A program made the translations under genes and the position numbers. From Lichenibacterium ramalinae (GTDB lineage Bacteria > Pseudomonadota > Alphaproteobacteria > Rhizobiales > Beijerinckiaceae), in assembly GCF_004137085.1 (NCBI RefSeq), contig NZ_QYBC01000010.1:152248-216247 (forward strand): a DNA stretch of 64,000 bases. Reading direction: 5' to 3'. The notes below the pieces were generated by a model. That model saw nothing but the letters and a program-made list of their open reading frames with translations. It was not told the DNA's origin and made no database searches. Below, piece after piece: positions 10,101-17,549 of the stretch; position 1 is the stretch's first letter; each line of letters opens with the position of its first letter.

Positions 10101-10466
10101 GCCGCCCGGCGCCCCGGACGCGACGACCCGAGCGACGGATTCGTGCGCTCCGTCGAGGCGTTCCTCGTGGGTCTGGGCCACAAGCCCGTGCGGAACGCCG
10201 ACGGGGAGGACGCCTTCGCGCTCGACTTCGCCATCGAGGACCCGCGCACCGGCCTCTTCGGGATCGGCATCGAGTGCGACGCGCCGCGTCACCCCCTGCT
10301 CGCGCAGGCGCGGGCGCGAGAGGTCTGGCGTCCCAAGGTGCTCGGCCGCGCCGTGCCCCGGGTGCATCGGATCGCCTCGACCGACTGGTACGAGGACGGT
10401 GCGGCGGAGAGGGCGCGCCTCGCAGAGGCCGTCGGTCGGGCCATGGAACTGGAGCGTGCGTCATGA
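4149..10466 (+). CDS. Zinc-ribbon / pseudokinase / SF1 helicase / nuclease fusion (2105 aa)
   Basis: The GTG at 4149 overlaps the preceding stop; the open frame reaches further left, but that part is a shadow of the radical-SAM gene. Domains: two zinc ribbons (C12, C15, C26, C35; C68, C81, C84); a Ser/Thr-kinase fold at about 125-400 with HRDLRPTN near 247 but no visible beta-3 lysine and TGFG in place of DFG, so probably a pseudokinase; a long helical region; an Upf1/COG1112-like SF1 helicase with Walker A GPPGTGKSQT near 991, DEAS near 1655, GDEKQMPP near 1678 and VAVTRARD near 1919; and a C-terminal PD-(D/E)XK-like nuclease resembling REase_MTES_1575 (LDFAIED, GIECD near 2040, HRIASTDW). 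Kinase plus SF1 helicase recalls MkoA of the Mokosh system, and helicase plus this nuclease is frequent in defence loci. Probably recognises and cleaves foreign nucleic acid. Confidence 0.85.
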   Translation: MNAPARILVRVCPSCGDERPVDEFVCGNELGGVPCHWPLADEEITEAGASAAPAVEAALAPAGPTRACVNGHPLEAGDEMCLECGADPAPGVAAEPDAGQAREPGHPRTEDVRAEPDVGADVPPSPTVVGGWEVRSRVTDRSGVAAWERFEVVRPSDGREAWLTLYRVGREPDAAVHEALGRIPREHVPELLATGRHEGRAYEISELVEGGSLADLGGSALEGGTLRRVVAEMAEALDALAEIGLRHRDLRPTNVLVRTREPLDLVVTGFGSARLSDFDLEAVAPLELTRYSAPEAIVGAVSASSDWWSLGMMALELATGGECFRGVDDQALRLHVVTTGMPLPRDLADDVRMLLRGLLARDPSRRWAGPEVRAWLAGAAVAAPDEVGVDEERSGPSLELAGRRHFRPEAYALAAAHADAWEEARGLTLGGALATWLAQRDSDPRIVAQVRVAASDGNMTDDLRHAVALMAVNPNLPLTVSGRIVTPAWLLERPDEGYALVTGQVVTHLELMGREPWLTRMRARVDAVRERARLLEVELDEGNVRVALLSSSRANLEAERDALRRVYPDSDHSGLASLVGRAKLTEEDLILLVGAAPHQFVPLATLADSAREMASRAGLVLDDASLAGLLTRPRREVLAAVDERTSNFARCGNPRVDEWADAFRTERRLALPRAAALLAVPAEAWREPPKQQYVADLLGAFEKRLAGAVGRGPLARFTLGKTTPRLDLAELGTALRPAEGLLAHVLGRVEAPVAMDPGAFLDGEGREGRLRRLVGHAETFRRDTGIDGRYLGFPFLASRDARSSSRPRLMPVLLWPVAIELASGAGQRATLAFDRGRDEVRLNPALEGLLGGDAFVRWLATRDEVLGRTSVRPADVVDAFGALAAPRGRKLVPLPSKDASVPPGSLSIVPSAALFNAEFVGQAVAEDLRQMRQRSLAGTALEVAIRVAPATDGDAGRAPPERDRFLTVASDPSQDAAVLRSREAPGLLVEGPPGTGKSQTIVNMLADAIGRGETVLVVCQKLAALQVVQKRMAAEGMGDRLFVVTDVNRDREPIIRSLRDQLAETRTSTPARGAAIRRARDEKAAQIEVVEGELDRRHEALHASDDFTGMSYRDALGELIAVEAEGPYVDAAGLRRHLARLDRGGLARLEQTCAPLARTWLDSRYEGSPLGVLRTFPVDASVEADVEAGLRALSAEEGRRSEVLARCATAFEMADPIPFRAWLDHAAGLLGSLADDVRQRLGAWVDLFRPEAGRATAGSDLIASLRSLELAVHALDASGHDDALFQACSTLSAGDLGRLAGDVKAASAPASFWGRLSPSRRARVRRVDAFLAAAGQPVGPPGHAALAAMLSLEAASRPHRAALGDVQAALGYSAEARPLSIPRLRELVGSLIDVLEEVEAPATTVHACPPGFDAAGIAREASRDAVGRMRRAFEDSFARREAEDRSEGALARLSDWFEGGWTAVVRSRIAGGAGTADLVDPVLRSLDSLPAFQRLRARALDAQALTAFAVLRGAEPALRSVAPDLLEPVVRRTIRREGLLSWKARLEGAHPELTFERGEVERKVAVLAALSDEMRELNRQSLAAGIDPTRLAKASAWEDVTRLRGPRTRRLREIMEVGPDLGLMHLRPVWLMSPDVASRLLPLKAAAFDLVVYDEASQMPVEHAVPTLYRGRRVVVSGDEKQMPPSNFFGGRVDEDDEARDDEEPDDEATETERAAHEEAWNRRDVQGCPDLLQLARTCLPATTLQIHYRSKYRELIAFSNGAFYSGKLSVPVRHPDDEVRRARPVEVLRVDGTYERQTNEAEAARVVDVLAAIWSVHPAERPSVGVVTFNRKQADLVDDMVEARAAADPAFLEALERERNRTQGGEDMGFFVKNVENVQGDERDVIVFSTTFGRDRKGAFKKSFGVLGHTGGERRLNVAVTRARDRVVLVTSMPVRDVSDWLAGGRAPDKPRDYLQAYLDHAERLSRGDLDGARAMRGRLGVSAARRPGRDDPSDGFVRSVEAFLVGLGHKPVRNADGEDAFALDFAIEDPRTGLFGIGIECDAPRHPLLAQARAREVWRPKVLGRAVPRVHRIASTDWYEDGAAERARLAEAVGRAMELERAS

Positions 10467-11842
10467 GCGGACCGAAGGTCGTCACGATCGTGACGCGCGA
10501 GGAGGTCGAGGCCATCTGCAGGGGCCTCCTGGGGCAGCTGCGGGCGGCGTCCCGGGAGTTTCTGGTCCTGGCGGGTCGGCTCGACCAGGCCGACGAGGCA
10601 CTCCGGACCGCCGTCGCGGCCCGAGAGGCCGAGGCCGCCGCGCTGATGACCTCCGAACGCTTCCTGGACCTCCAGAAACGCGTGCCGCAGATGGTCGAAT
10701 TCCTCCGCGAGGAGGGCGCGCGGCTCGAGAGGGCGGCGACCCTCGCCATGGCCGAGCGTCGGTCGCGCCGACGGAGGGTGGTCGACGGCGCGAGGAGCGT
10801 GGTCGCGGCCCTCGAGGCCGCCGGCATGCTGGTCGACGCCGCCGTCCGTGACCTAGTCGCGCGTGCCGCCCGGGCCGACGATGCTGACCTCGCGAGCCTG
10901 GCCGGGGAGGTGGCGGCCGCCGCTCGCCGGACGCCCGCCCCGTCCCCCGCCGACGGTCCGGTGCGGGCGAGCTCCGAGCTGGCGGCCCGCCTGGGTGCCG
11001 GTCTGGAGGGACGCACTATCGCCCAGTGGACGCCCGCGGACGGCCCCGCGCCGGACGCGCGGGACGTCCGCCTTGACGCCCTCCTCGCGGAGGCCGAGGC
11101 GACGTGCACCGGTGAGGAGTTCGCCGCCGTCTCGGAGGGGGCGGCGCTGGCGGCCGCCGAGCCTTCCGCGGGGCGGCGCGGCCTCCTCGTCGACTCAGTC
11201 ACGCTCGAGGTGTCGAGGACGGTCGCGCGACGGCGGGCGCTGCAGGCGTCGCTCAGGCGGCTGCGGGACCTCGACGCGTCGCTCGAGGCGCTCGAGACAG
11301 GGAACGCGTCCGCCATGCGGTCGCGCGTGTCGGCCGCGATCGCGTCCGACGATGCGACGCTGATGGACGCGGTGGCGATCGAAGCCGCCGAGGTGGTGGG
11401 GGCGGAGACGAGGGCTCTGGCCGCGACGGCGCGGCGGAAGGCGGTCCTCGAGGGCTTGGCACGGCTCGGTTACGAGGTGCGCGGGTCCATGGTGACCGCC
11501 TGGGCCCGGGATGGCCGGGTCGTCGTCCACAAGCCCGGGAGCCAGGACTACGGCGTCGAACTGGGTGCGCCCGCGGACGCGTCGAGGGTTCAGGTCAGGT
11601 TGGTCGGGTCGGATAGGCCCGGGTCGGGTCGGAGCGCCGAGCGGGACAGGGACCACGAGGTCGGCTGGTGCGGGGACTTCTCGGATTTGAGGGAGCATCT
11701 CGCCGGAGCCGGCGGCTTGGTCGTGGTCGAGCGTGCGTCGGAGCCGGGCGCCCAGGCGGTCAAGACCGTGCCGGCCGCGTCGCTCGGCGCCGCGACCGCG
11801 GGCGAGGTTTCGCAGCCGACGGCGAAGGCGATGCGGCGCTGA
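10463..11842 (+). CDS. Coiled-coil protein, fourth gene of the operon
   Basis: 459 aa from the ATG at 10463, overlapping the helicase stop by ATGA. No recognisable domain. Residues 1-130 and 200-330 are Ala/Glu/Arg/Leu-rich helices with coiled-coil character. The last 120 residues look globular: 'GYEVRGSMVTAWARDGRVVVHK' and 'YGVELGAPADASRVQVRLVG' read as beta strands. No signal peptide or membrane helix, so probably cytoplasmic. Its position as last coupled gene suggests a structural partner or sensor for the helicase-nuclease or the AAA+ ATPase. Function unknown. Confidence 0.75.
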   Translation: MSGPKVVTIVTREEVEAICRGLLGQLRAASREFLVLAGRLDQADEALRTAVAAREAEAAALMTSERFLDLQKRVPQMVEFLREEGARLERAATLAMAERRSRRRRVVDGARSVVAALEAAGMLVDAAVRDLVARAARADDADLASLAGEVAAAARRTPAPSPADGPVRASSELAARLGAGLEGRTIAQWTPADGPAPDARDVRLDALLAEAEATCTGEEFAAVSEGAALAAAEPSAGRRGLLVDSVTLEVSRTVARRRALQASLRRLRDLDASLEALETGNASAMRSRVSAAIASDDATLMDAVAIEAAEVVGAETRALAATARRKAVLEGLARLGYEVRGSMVTAWARDGRVVVHKPGSQDYGVELGAPADASRVQVRLVGSDRPGSGRSAERDRDHEVGWCGDFSDLREHLAGAGGLVVVERASEPGAQAVKTVPAASLGAATAGEVSQPTAKAMRR

Positions 11843-11845
11843 GGA

Positions 11846-11864
11846 GGCGCGCTCCCGTCGCGCC
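11846..11864 (+). terminator. GC-rich stem-loop after the operon
   Basis: GGCGCG and CGCGCC can pair across a 7-nt loop, starting 4 bases after the stop of the coiled-coil gene. There is no T-run, so it may only protect the transcript end or assist Rho. Confidence 0.3.
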
Positions 11865-11944
11865 GGTCGGAGCCGATTATGCAGCCTTAACACCACGCAC
11901 ACCTTGGAGATCTGCAGTGTGCTCGGCGGAAAGGTTCGTCCGTG

Positions 11945-12195
11945 ACGAGGCAGCGCTCGCGGCCCACGGCGCGTGCCGTGTGGATCGACCTCTCCGAACG
12001 CAGGGTGCGTCTCGCGGACGGGACGAGCCTCCCCCTGGGCTCTCAGTCGTCGAACTTGACGCTACGCGTGAGCTTCGCGATCTCGCCCAGGACCTGCTCC
12101 GGAGGCCCGCGCTCGCGCTGCCAGATGTTGCGCCCGACGATGACGCCCCGAGCGCCCGACCGGATGGTTCCTGCGACGGCGTCCACGGTCATACC
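11945..12195. repeat. Diverged duplication, copy A
   Basis: About 250 bases that align by eye, with scattered substitutions and one small gap, to 47640-47875. Both copies contain the end of an unknown plus-strand frame (WIDLSERRVRLADGTS here) and the convergent 3' end of an aldolase gene on the minus strand. The shared blocks include CAGGACCTG and GCGCCCGACCGGAT in the same order. The copies are about 35.7 kb apart in the same orientation. Confidence 0.75.
12043..12192 (-). pseudogene. 3' remnant of a DeoC/LsrF-type aldolase
   Basis: The minus strand encodes VDAVAGTIRSGARGVIVGRN and then a tail ending at a stop (12043-12045), which matches the C-terminal phosphate-binding region of class I aldolases of the DhnA/LsrF group (GARGVIVGRN-W). 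Upstream coding sequence is missing, so only about 50 codons remain. The same fragment recurs at 47722-47872. Confidence 0.6.
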
Positions 12196-12239
12196 GGCTG
12201 GAGCCGCGCTGGACGAAGCGGCGGGCCGGCGCGGCGCTC

Positions 12240-12463
12240 GTCGCCCTGATGCCCGGCGTCGACCTCGGCCTCGCCTTGAAGAAGGATCACTGGTTTTCCT
12301 GGCGCAGGAGGCCGACCTGCCCGAACGCTTGCTGGGCGGGGATCCCGATGCCTTCATCGACCGCGCCCTCCGCGAGATGACCGGCGGCCGGGACGTCATC
12401 GGGGCAGCCGCGCTCGACGCTTATCGCGCCGCGTTCCGCGACCCCTTGGCTGTTTCAGCCTAA
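12240..12463 (+). pseudogene. 3' fragment of a haloacetate-dehalogenase-like hydrolase
   Basis: The frame at 12290-12463 reads LVFLAQEADLPERLLGGDPD, then ALDAYRAAFRDP, the lid region seen in haloacetate dehalogenase/epoxide hydrolase family proteins (usually HWFFLAQP..LPERLIG). The upstream part VDLGLALKKDHWF is in another frame, so there is at least one frameshift near 12293, and the catalytic nucleophile and histidine regions are absent. Confidence 0.55.
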
Positions 12464-12465
12464 GC

Positions 12466-12650
12466 TTTGCCGTGGTGCTGGCAGCTGAGGCGGTCCACCT
12501 GATGGGCTTGGGATCGTCGTTGGCGTGCTCGATCCCGGTCGATGGCGGCCACGAGTCGTCGACGGATCGGAACACGCCGCGCCGGAGAGCTTGGCGGGTC
12601 AGCTTGGAGAAGAAGCCCTCGACGGCGTTCAGCCAGGAGCATCGCGGGGC
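12466..12650 (-). mobile_element. IS630-family transposase 3' scar, copy A
   Basis: The minus strand reads SWLNAVEGFFSKLTRQALRR, GVFRSVDD, then after a frame change IEHANDDPKPIRWTAS. This is the C-terminal DDE region of IS630-type transposases (WLNAVE..FSKLTR, last catalytic Glu in NAVEGFF). The rest of the transposase is missing and the fragment abuts an SDR fragment at about 12650. A second scar is at 58860-59126. Confidence 0.75.
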
Positions 12651-12651
12651 C

Positions 12652-13026
12652 GCTCCGGACGTCGACGACCTGCTCTGGCCGCGGCTCCCCTGGCGAGGCA
12701 CCCAGGCCGATGCGGAAAGCAAGTTCCTCGATGTCCTGCTCGCCTGCGCGGTCGCCCGCCGTTGGCTCGACGTCCTGTCGAACGCCATCGAGCCCGGATG
12801 GGTTGCGACCCGCATGGGCGGGCGTGCCGCCACCGACGACCTGGCGAGGGGACACCTGACGCAGGCTTGGCTCGCCACCAGCGACGCGCCTGGCGCGCGC
12901 GTCACCGGCGGCCATTTCTATCACGAGGCCCCGCGCCCGCCAGACCCGGCCTTGCGCGACGAGGCCGCGCAGGACGCCCTGCTGGCGGCCTGCGCCGAAC
13001 TGTCCGGCATCGCCTTGCCGGCCTGA
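12652..13026 (+). pseudogene. C-terminal half of a short-chain dehydrogenase
   Basis: About 125 codons resembling the C-terminus of an SDR oxidoreductase: AESKFLDVLLACAVARRW (in place of the YxxSK catalytic segment), LSNAIEPGWVATRMGG, and HLTQAWLATSDAPGARVTGG followed by HFYHEAPRPPDP. The Rossmann nucleotide-binding half is gone, and the left edge coincides with the IS630 scar, suggesting deletion or insertion there. The YxxxK tyrosine appears to be replaced (ADAESK), another sign of decay. Confidence 0.7.
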
Positions 13027-13082
13027 GAGGGTAGCGGACGGCGCGTGCTGGCGCGGCCCGAGGGCGCGACGGCGAGGGCCGG

Positions 13083-13172
13083 TCAGTCGCGGTTCGAAGC
13101 GGGCGCCGGCTGCATGAACTCGATCGTCGCGCCGTCCGGGCCGACGGCATAGACTACCCGCGTGCCGGCTCG
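13083..13172 (-). pseudogene. C-terminal fragment of a VOC/glyoxalase-family protein
   Basis: On the minus strand the last 29 codons read AGTRVVYAVGPDGATIEFMQ and then a short tail to a stop at 13083-13085. The motif GPDGxxIEFMQ is the typical last strand of vicinal-oxygen-chelate proteins and carries the metal-binding Glu. Nothing upstream continues the domain. Confidence 0.5.
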
Positions 13173-13526
13173 CGCCTCGCCCGCGACCCCTGGGGGATGC
13201 CCTGAGCCTTCCAGCCGTGGTCCGGGTTAGAGCGCCGTGGTCCTGTCGATCTCTGTCGGTCGTAGAATGACGCATCAGGGTGGAGAGCGGTCCGACCGCT
13301 CCCGGGCGTTGATGATCGAAAGCAGACCTTTCGTAGTGTCAAACCCACCTCTGGCCGACGCCAATGGCGCGTCCGCGATCGAAGCAAAGCGTTAGGCCGG
13401 GGAGATGTCGAGCGGCCAAGAACCTGTCTGCCAGATACGATTGCGCCCCCAGGCGGCCGCGAGGCCATAGTTGGGGCGAGACGATCGGCCCAGACGTCGA
13501 TACCCCCGCAGCCTGCCTCTGGCGCG
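13173..13526. other. Gene-free stretch among remnants
   Basis: No supported gene. The open frames here are short and low in protein character. It lies between a VOC fragment and a TetR fragment and is probably further decayed sequence. Confidence 0.4.
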
Positions 13527-13740
13527 CTACAATCCGCCGCCTTGCGGCGTCACGAGGGGTAGGGGGGAAGCGCTGTCCTGTGAGAACGCTGCCCGGCGCG
13601 CCTCGATGCCCGCCATGACCTCCTCGACGAGCGGTTCCAGCTCGGCCCAGCTCACCCCGTCGCGCGCCTGCACGGCCAAGCCTTGCATCACGGCCAAAGC
13701 GTGTACCGCCGTCGCACTCGCGGAGAACCGGGCCGATGAT
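13527..13740 (-). pseudogene. C-terminal fragment of a TetR-family regulator
   Basis: Minus strand: ATAVHALAVMQGLAVQARDG, then VSWAELEPLVEEVMAG and a tail to a TAG at 13527-13529. This matches the last helices of TetR-type repressors (typically GLAVLARDGASRAEL..VVD..L). The N-terminal HTH is missing, so it is not functional. Confidence 0.5.
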
Positions 13741-13755
13741 CGGCAAGGTCGGCGG

Positions 13756-14421
13756 TCAGCTAACCGCAGCAGAGAACCAGTTCGCGAGATCGCTTACCTC
13801 TTCGGGACCGATCTCATGCCCGCATGGGTAAGCTCGCCTGGTGAGCGCGGCGCCGCTTGCGCTCTCGAGGTAGTGCTCGGCCGCCGCGAACGCCTCGCTT
13901 GGCACAACCTGATCTCGGTCGCCCCGGCCATAGAACAGTAATTTGCTGCGAAGTGCACCAGCCTTCCAGGGCGGCAGAACCAGAGGAGCGCTCAGGAGCG
14001 CGGCACCGGCGAAACGCTCAGGATGGCGCATGAGAAGGTGCCCCGCAAAGGCGCCACCGTTGCTGAACCCACAGAGCCAGGGTCGGCAGCCTGTCGGGAC
14101 GGAGCGGCCGAGCCATGCCATGAAGCGCTCTTCCGCCACCTCGACGCTCTCGCTGCGGGCGATGCCGATGGAGGCGTTCTCGAACCAGGTCCTGCCTCGC
14201 CGCAGTCTGATGCCGCCCGGCGGTGCGATTACCCGGGCGGGGGAGAAGGCCGGTGCAAGCTCGTGCACCAGTGCCGCGCTCTGCCCACGCCCGTGCAGGA
14301 AGATCACGGTCGGGCTAGTCGTACCGCCTGACCTGGTGGCGAGACAAGGCGCGATCTCGACCGTGTCGTCGAAGGATCCGATCGCCTCGATGGAGCCTTC
14401 GCGGTCCGACCCGTCGCTCAA
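13756..14421 (-). CDS. Phospholipase/carboxylesterase-type alpha/beta hydrolase
   Basis: 221 aa from a TTG start at 14421 that overlaps the SdhA-like stop (TTGA) and has AAGGAG upstream. Oxyanion-hole motif FLHGRGQ near 41-47, nucleophile in GFSNGG (S120), acid probably D168 or D170 in [10 protein letters not shown], and H202 in PCGHEI: the complete triad of the phospholipase/carboxylesterase (COG0400) family. Soluble, no signal peptide. It is the last gene of a three-gene operon (MFS, flavoprotein, esterase), so it may act on the ester or lactone carried by that pathway. The in-frame extension to 14859 runs through the SdhA-like gene and is not real. Confidence 0.8.
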   Translation of the reverse strand: MSDGSDREGSIEAIGSFDDTVEIAPCLATRSGGTTSPTVIFLHGRGQSAALVHELAPAFSPARVIAPPGGIRLRRGRTWFENASIGIARSESVEVAEERFMAWLGRSVPTGCRPWLCGFSNGGAFAGHLLMRHPERFAGAALLSAPLVLPPWKAGALRSKLLFYGRGDRDQVVPSEAFAAAEHYLESASGAALTRRAYPCGHEIGPEEVSDLANWFSAAVS

Positions 14422-16214
14422 TAGATTCTCTCCTTCGGTGCGATGCTGGCGACATCGTTGGTGAGCGGCTGCAGGTGTACGGGGCGGTAGTCGAGATCGA
14501 TCGATCCATCGGGCCGCAACCAGGCCAACGTGTGCTTCAGCCAGGCCTCGTCGTCGCGCTGGGGGTAGTCCTCGCGGGCATGGGCGCCCCGGCTCTCCGT
14601 ACGACCGATGGCGGAGCGAAGGCTGACGCTCGCCTGGGCGAGCATGTTGTCGAGTTCCAGAGCTTCGGCGAGGTCCGAGTTGAACGCCATGGAGCGGTCC
14701 ACCAAACCGAGGTCGTCCCTCATGCTGGACGCGACCTCGGCGAGCTTGTCGCGCCCCTCGTCGAGCAGCGGGCCGTCGCGGAAGACCGCGCAGTGCTTCT
14801 GCATGACCTTCTGCATAGCGAGCCGGATCTCGCCGACGCCCGTCCGTCCCGAGGCCCACCGGATCCGGTCGAAGCGCGCCACCGCGCGATCCGTCGCGTC
14901 GTCCGGCAGCGGAGCGTGACGCTCGCCGGGCCTGACCGCCGCGGCGGCCCGAACTGCTGCTGCACGACCGAAGACCACGATGTCGAGCAGCGAGTTCGAC
15001 CCCAGCCGGTTGGCGCCGTGGACCGACACGCAGGCCGCCTCGCCGATCGCCATCAGCCCGGTGACCACGGCGTCGCCGTCACCGTCCCGGATCGTCCTCG
15101 CCTCGCCGTGGATGTTGGTGGGGATCCCGCCCATGTTGTAGTGCACTGTCGGCAGAACGGGGATGGGCTCGCGGGTGACGTCCACGCCGGCAAAGATCTT
15201 CGCCGTCTCGCTGATCCCGGGCAGGCGCTCGTGGAGCAGGTCGGCGCCGAGGTGTTCGAGGTGGAGCAGGATGTGGTCCTTGCCCGGCCCGCAGCCGCGT
15301 CCCTCGTTGATCTCGACCGTCATGGAGCGGCACACGACGTCGCGGCCCGCGAGGTCCTTGGCTGAGGGCGCGTAGCGTTCCATGAAGCGTTCGCCTTCGG
15401 AGTTGGTCAGGTAGCCACCCTCCCCGCGCGAACCTTCCGTGATCAGGCAGCCCGAACCGTAGATGCCGGTCGGGTGGAACTGGGTGAACTCCATGTCCTG
15501 GAGCGGCAGGCCGGCGCGCAGCGCCATGGCGTTGCCGTCGCCCGTGCAGGTGTGGGCGGCCGTGCAGGAGAAGTACACGCGGCCGTAGCCGCCCGTGGCC
15601 AGCACCGTGCGATGCGCGCGGAACCGGTGCAGCCTGCCGTCCTCGAGCCCCCAGGCCAGCAGACCGCGGCAGGCCCCGTCGTCGTCCATCAGCAGGTCCA
15701 GCGCGACATACTCGACGAAGAACTCCGTCCTGTGCTGGAGGCACTGCTGGTAGAGCGTGTGGAGGATGGCATGACCCGTGCGGTCCGCCGCCGCGCAGGT
15801 GCGCTGCGCCATCCGCCCGCCGTAGTCGATCGTCTGGCCGCCGAACGGCCTCTGGTAGATCCTGCCGTCTGGCGTCCGGGAGAACGGCACGCCGAGATGC
15901 TCAAGTTCGAGCACCGACGGTCCCGCCTCGCGGCACATGTATTCGATCGCGTCCTGGTCGCCGAGCCAGTCCGACCCTTTGACGGTGTCGTACATGTGGT
16001 AGCGCCAGTCGTCGCCGTCGCCCATGTTGCCGAGCGCTGCCGCCATCCCGCCCTGGGCCGCGACGGTGTGGCTGCGGGTCGGGAAGACCTTGGTTACGCA
16101 GGCCGTGCGCAGGCCCGATGCGGCCATGCCGAGCGCCGCCCTCAGGCCCGCGCCGCCTGCCCCGACGATGACGACGTCATGGGCATGGTCGACGATGTCA
16201 TAGGCGATGCTCAT
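14418..16214 (-). CDS. sdhA: SdhA-like succinate dehydrogenase/fumarate reductase flavoprotein, stand-alone
   Basis: 598 aa, full length for the family. Rossmann FAD motif [15 protein letters not shown] (15-29), the SHTVAAQGG segment with H49 for covalent FAD attachment, HPTGI, and the substrate/proton-relay region [17 protein letters not shown]. The capping domain and a truncated-looking C-terminus ([10 protein letters not shown]) are present. No iron-sulfur (SdhB) or membrane anchor (SdhC/D) gene is nearby, so it is either a paralogue that joins the chromosomal complex or a flavoprotein acting alone. It is coupled by 4-nt overlaps to an MFS transporter upstream and an esterase downstream, which hints at uptake and oxidation or reduction of a dicarboxylate-like compound. 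Confidence 0.9.
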   Translation of the reverse strand: MSIAYDIVDHAHDVVIVGAGGAGLRAALGMAASGLRTACVTKVFPTRSHTVAAQGGMAAALGNMGDGDDWRYHMYDTVKGSDWLGDQDAIEYMCREAGPSVLELEHLGVPFSRTPDGRIYQRPFGGQTIDYGGRMAQRTCAAADRTGHAILHTLYQQCLQHRTEFFVEYVALDLLMDDDGACRGLLAWGLEDGRLHRFRAHRTVLATGGYGRVYFSCTAAHTCTGDGNAMALRAGLPLQDMEFTQFHPTGIYGSGCLITEGSRGEGGYLTNSEGERFMERYAPSAKDLAGRDVVCRSMTVEINEGRGCGPGKDHILLHLEHLGADLLHERLPGISETAKIFAGVDVTREPIPVLPTVHYNMGGIPTNIHGEARTIRDGDGDAVVTGLMAIGEAACVSVHGANRLGSNSLLDIVVFGRAAAVRAAAAVRPGERHAPLPDDATDRAVARFDRIRWASGRTGVGEIRLAMQKVMQKHCAVFRDGPLLDEGRDKLAEVASSMRDDLGLVDRSMAFNSDLAEALELDNMLAQASVSLRSAIGRTESRGAHAREDYPQRDDEAWLKHTLAWLRPDGSIDLDYRPVHLQPLTNDVASIAPKERIY

Positions 16215-17455
16215 CGCGCGTCACTCCCGTGTGACGACCGGACCGTCAGCGCGGTCGTCAGATTGATGGCGAGCGCGCAGGCGGCAGCGGCCCCGCCCAG
16301 GACGAAGAGGCCGGATGGCGGAACGAGGCCGCGCGCGACGACGAAGGAGAGGCCGTAGGCGCCCACCGCCTGTCCGACGGCAAAGCTCGTCGTCGCGCGG
16401 GCCCAGACGGTGCGTTGCTGAGCCGCGTCGTGCGGGACGAGTTCGTGAATGCGACCGAGCACGAGCGGCACGATCCCGGGCGTGAAGCCGCCCACTACGA
16501 GGCTGGACGCGACCAGAATCGGCACGGCCGTGCCGAACGCGACAGCGACGATAGCGAGCGCCATGGCGAGATAGGCGACGCGCAACGCCGGGCCGAAGCC
16601 GGCCCGGTCGGCCAGATGGCCAGCGAGGAGCGGCCCGACGATGGCGCCGAGGCCGTAGACCACCCAGAGGCCGGCGCCCGCGTCGAGCCCCTGGCCGAGG
16701 CCTCGCGCCACGTAGTCGACGAGGAACACCATGTGTGGGACGAGCGCGAAGGCTACGAGCCCGTATTCGACAATGAGGGCACGCGTGGTCCGGGACGCGT
16801 GCCGCGACGAGGCTCGGGCCGGTCCCGCCTCCTCGCGATGCGGGGCCGCGGCGCGGGGCCAGTTGGGCCAACTGACGAGTGTGAGCAGCGCCGACAGGAC
16901 GGCGAGGCCGTACCAGCAGGCCGCGAGTCCCATCCGCAGGAGCAGCGGCACGAGCGTGCCGGAGGCCGCGATGCCGAGGCCCACGCCCGCGAACACGGCG
17001 CCCCCGACAAGGCCGCGCCGGGCCGGGCCGACGTGGGGCAGGATCGTCGAAGCCGCCAGCACCATGATGAGCGCCCCCGCGACGCCCGACGCGAGGCGCC
17101 AGGCGAGGAACCAGGGAAAGGAGAGCGGCACTGCGCAGGCCAAGCACGACAGCGTGACGGTCACCATGGAGGCGCGGAGCAGCGGGACGGCGCCGAACCG
17201 CGCAGCGAGCCCGCGGGCCATCAGCGCGCCGGCGAGATAGCCGGCGAGGTTGGCGGCACCGAGATAGACGACGTCGGCGGGCGCGAACCACCTCGCGTCG
17301 ATCAGCGCGGGGATCAAGGGCGTGTAGGCGAAGCGGGCCAGGCCGAGGCCGACCAGCGAGGCGGACAGACCCGCGCAGACCCAGCGCCACACGTCGGACG
17401 ATCTGGGGTGGTGCGGGATTTCGGCGGTGGGGGATCGGGCGTCGACGGCGGTCAT
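16211..17455 (-). CDS. MFS transporter, YbfB/YjiJ type
   Basis: 414 aa with about 12 hydrophobic segments and the early motif [17 protein letters not shown] typical of YbfB/YjiJ major-facilitator proteins; the first third carries [20 protein letters not shown], a loop 2-3 like motif. Inner-membrane exporter or importer of a small organic molecule; substrate not predictable. First gene of the MFS-flavoprotein-esterase operon, its stop overlapping the next start (ATGA). A LysR gene is divergent with an inverted repeat in the shared control region, so transcription is probably LysR-controlled. Confidence 0.85.
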   Translation of the reverse strand: MTAVDARSPTAEIPHHPRSSDVWRWVCAGLSASLVGLGLARFAYTPLIPALIDARWFAPADVVYLGAANLAGYLAGALMARGLAARFGAVPLLRASMVTVTLSCLACAVPLSFPWFLAWRLASGVAGALIMVLAASTILPHVGPARRGLVGGAVFAGVGLGIAASGTLVPLLLRMGLAACWYGLAVLSALLTLVSWPNWPRAAAPHREEAGPARASSRHASRTTRALIVEYGLVAFALVPHMVFLVDYVARGLGQGLDAGAGLWVVYGLGAIVGPLLAGHLADRAGFGPALRVAYLAMALAIVAVAFGTAVPILVASSLVVGGFTPGIVPLVLGRIHELVPHDAAQQRTVWARATTSFAVGQAVGAYGLSFVVARGLVPPSGLFVLGGAAAACALAINLTTALTVRSSHGSDAR

Positions 17456-17504
17456 GCATCACCTCGGGATGGCCCGGTGTAGATCTCGCGTTGACGCATG
17501 AAAA

Positions 17505-17528
17505 ATGATCGTTTCAGATGCCGATCAT
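17505..17528. promoter_or_regulatory. Candidate LysR operator, inverted repeat
   Basis: Perfect 7-bp arms ATGATCG and CGATCAT separated by 10 bases, in the divergent region between the MFS operon (starts 17455, minus) and the LysR gene (17550, plus). An overlapping TGAAA-N8-TTTCA repeat lies at 17500-17516. Position and symmetry fit a LysR binding site. Confidence 0.6.
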
Positions 17529-17549
17529 CGCTTTGAGAGATGACGTGCC

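Noticed and set aside
14422..14859. A 367-aa form of the esterase starting at 14859
   Set aside because: The extra part lies antisense-free inside the SdhA-like gene on the same strand in another frame; TTG 14421 with an SD and TTGA overlap is the better start.
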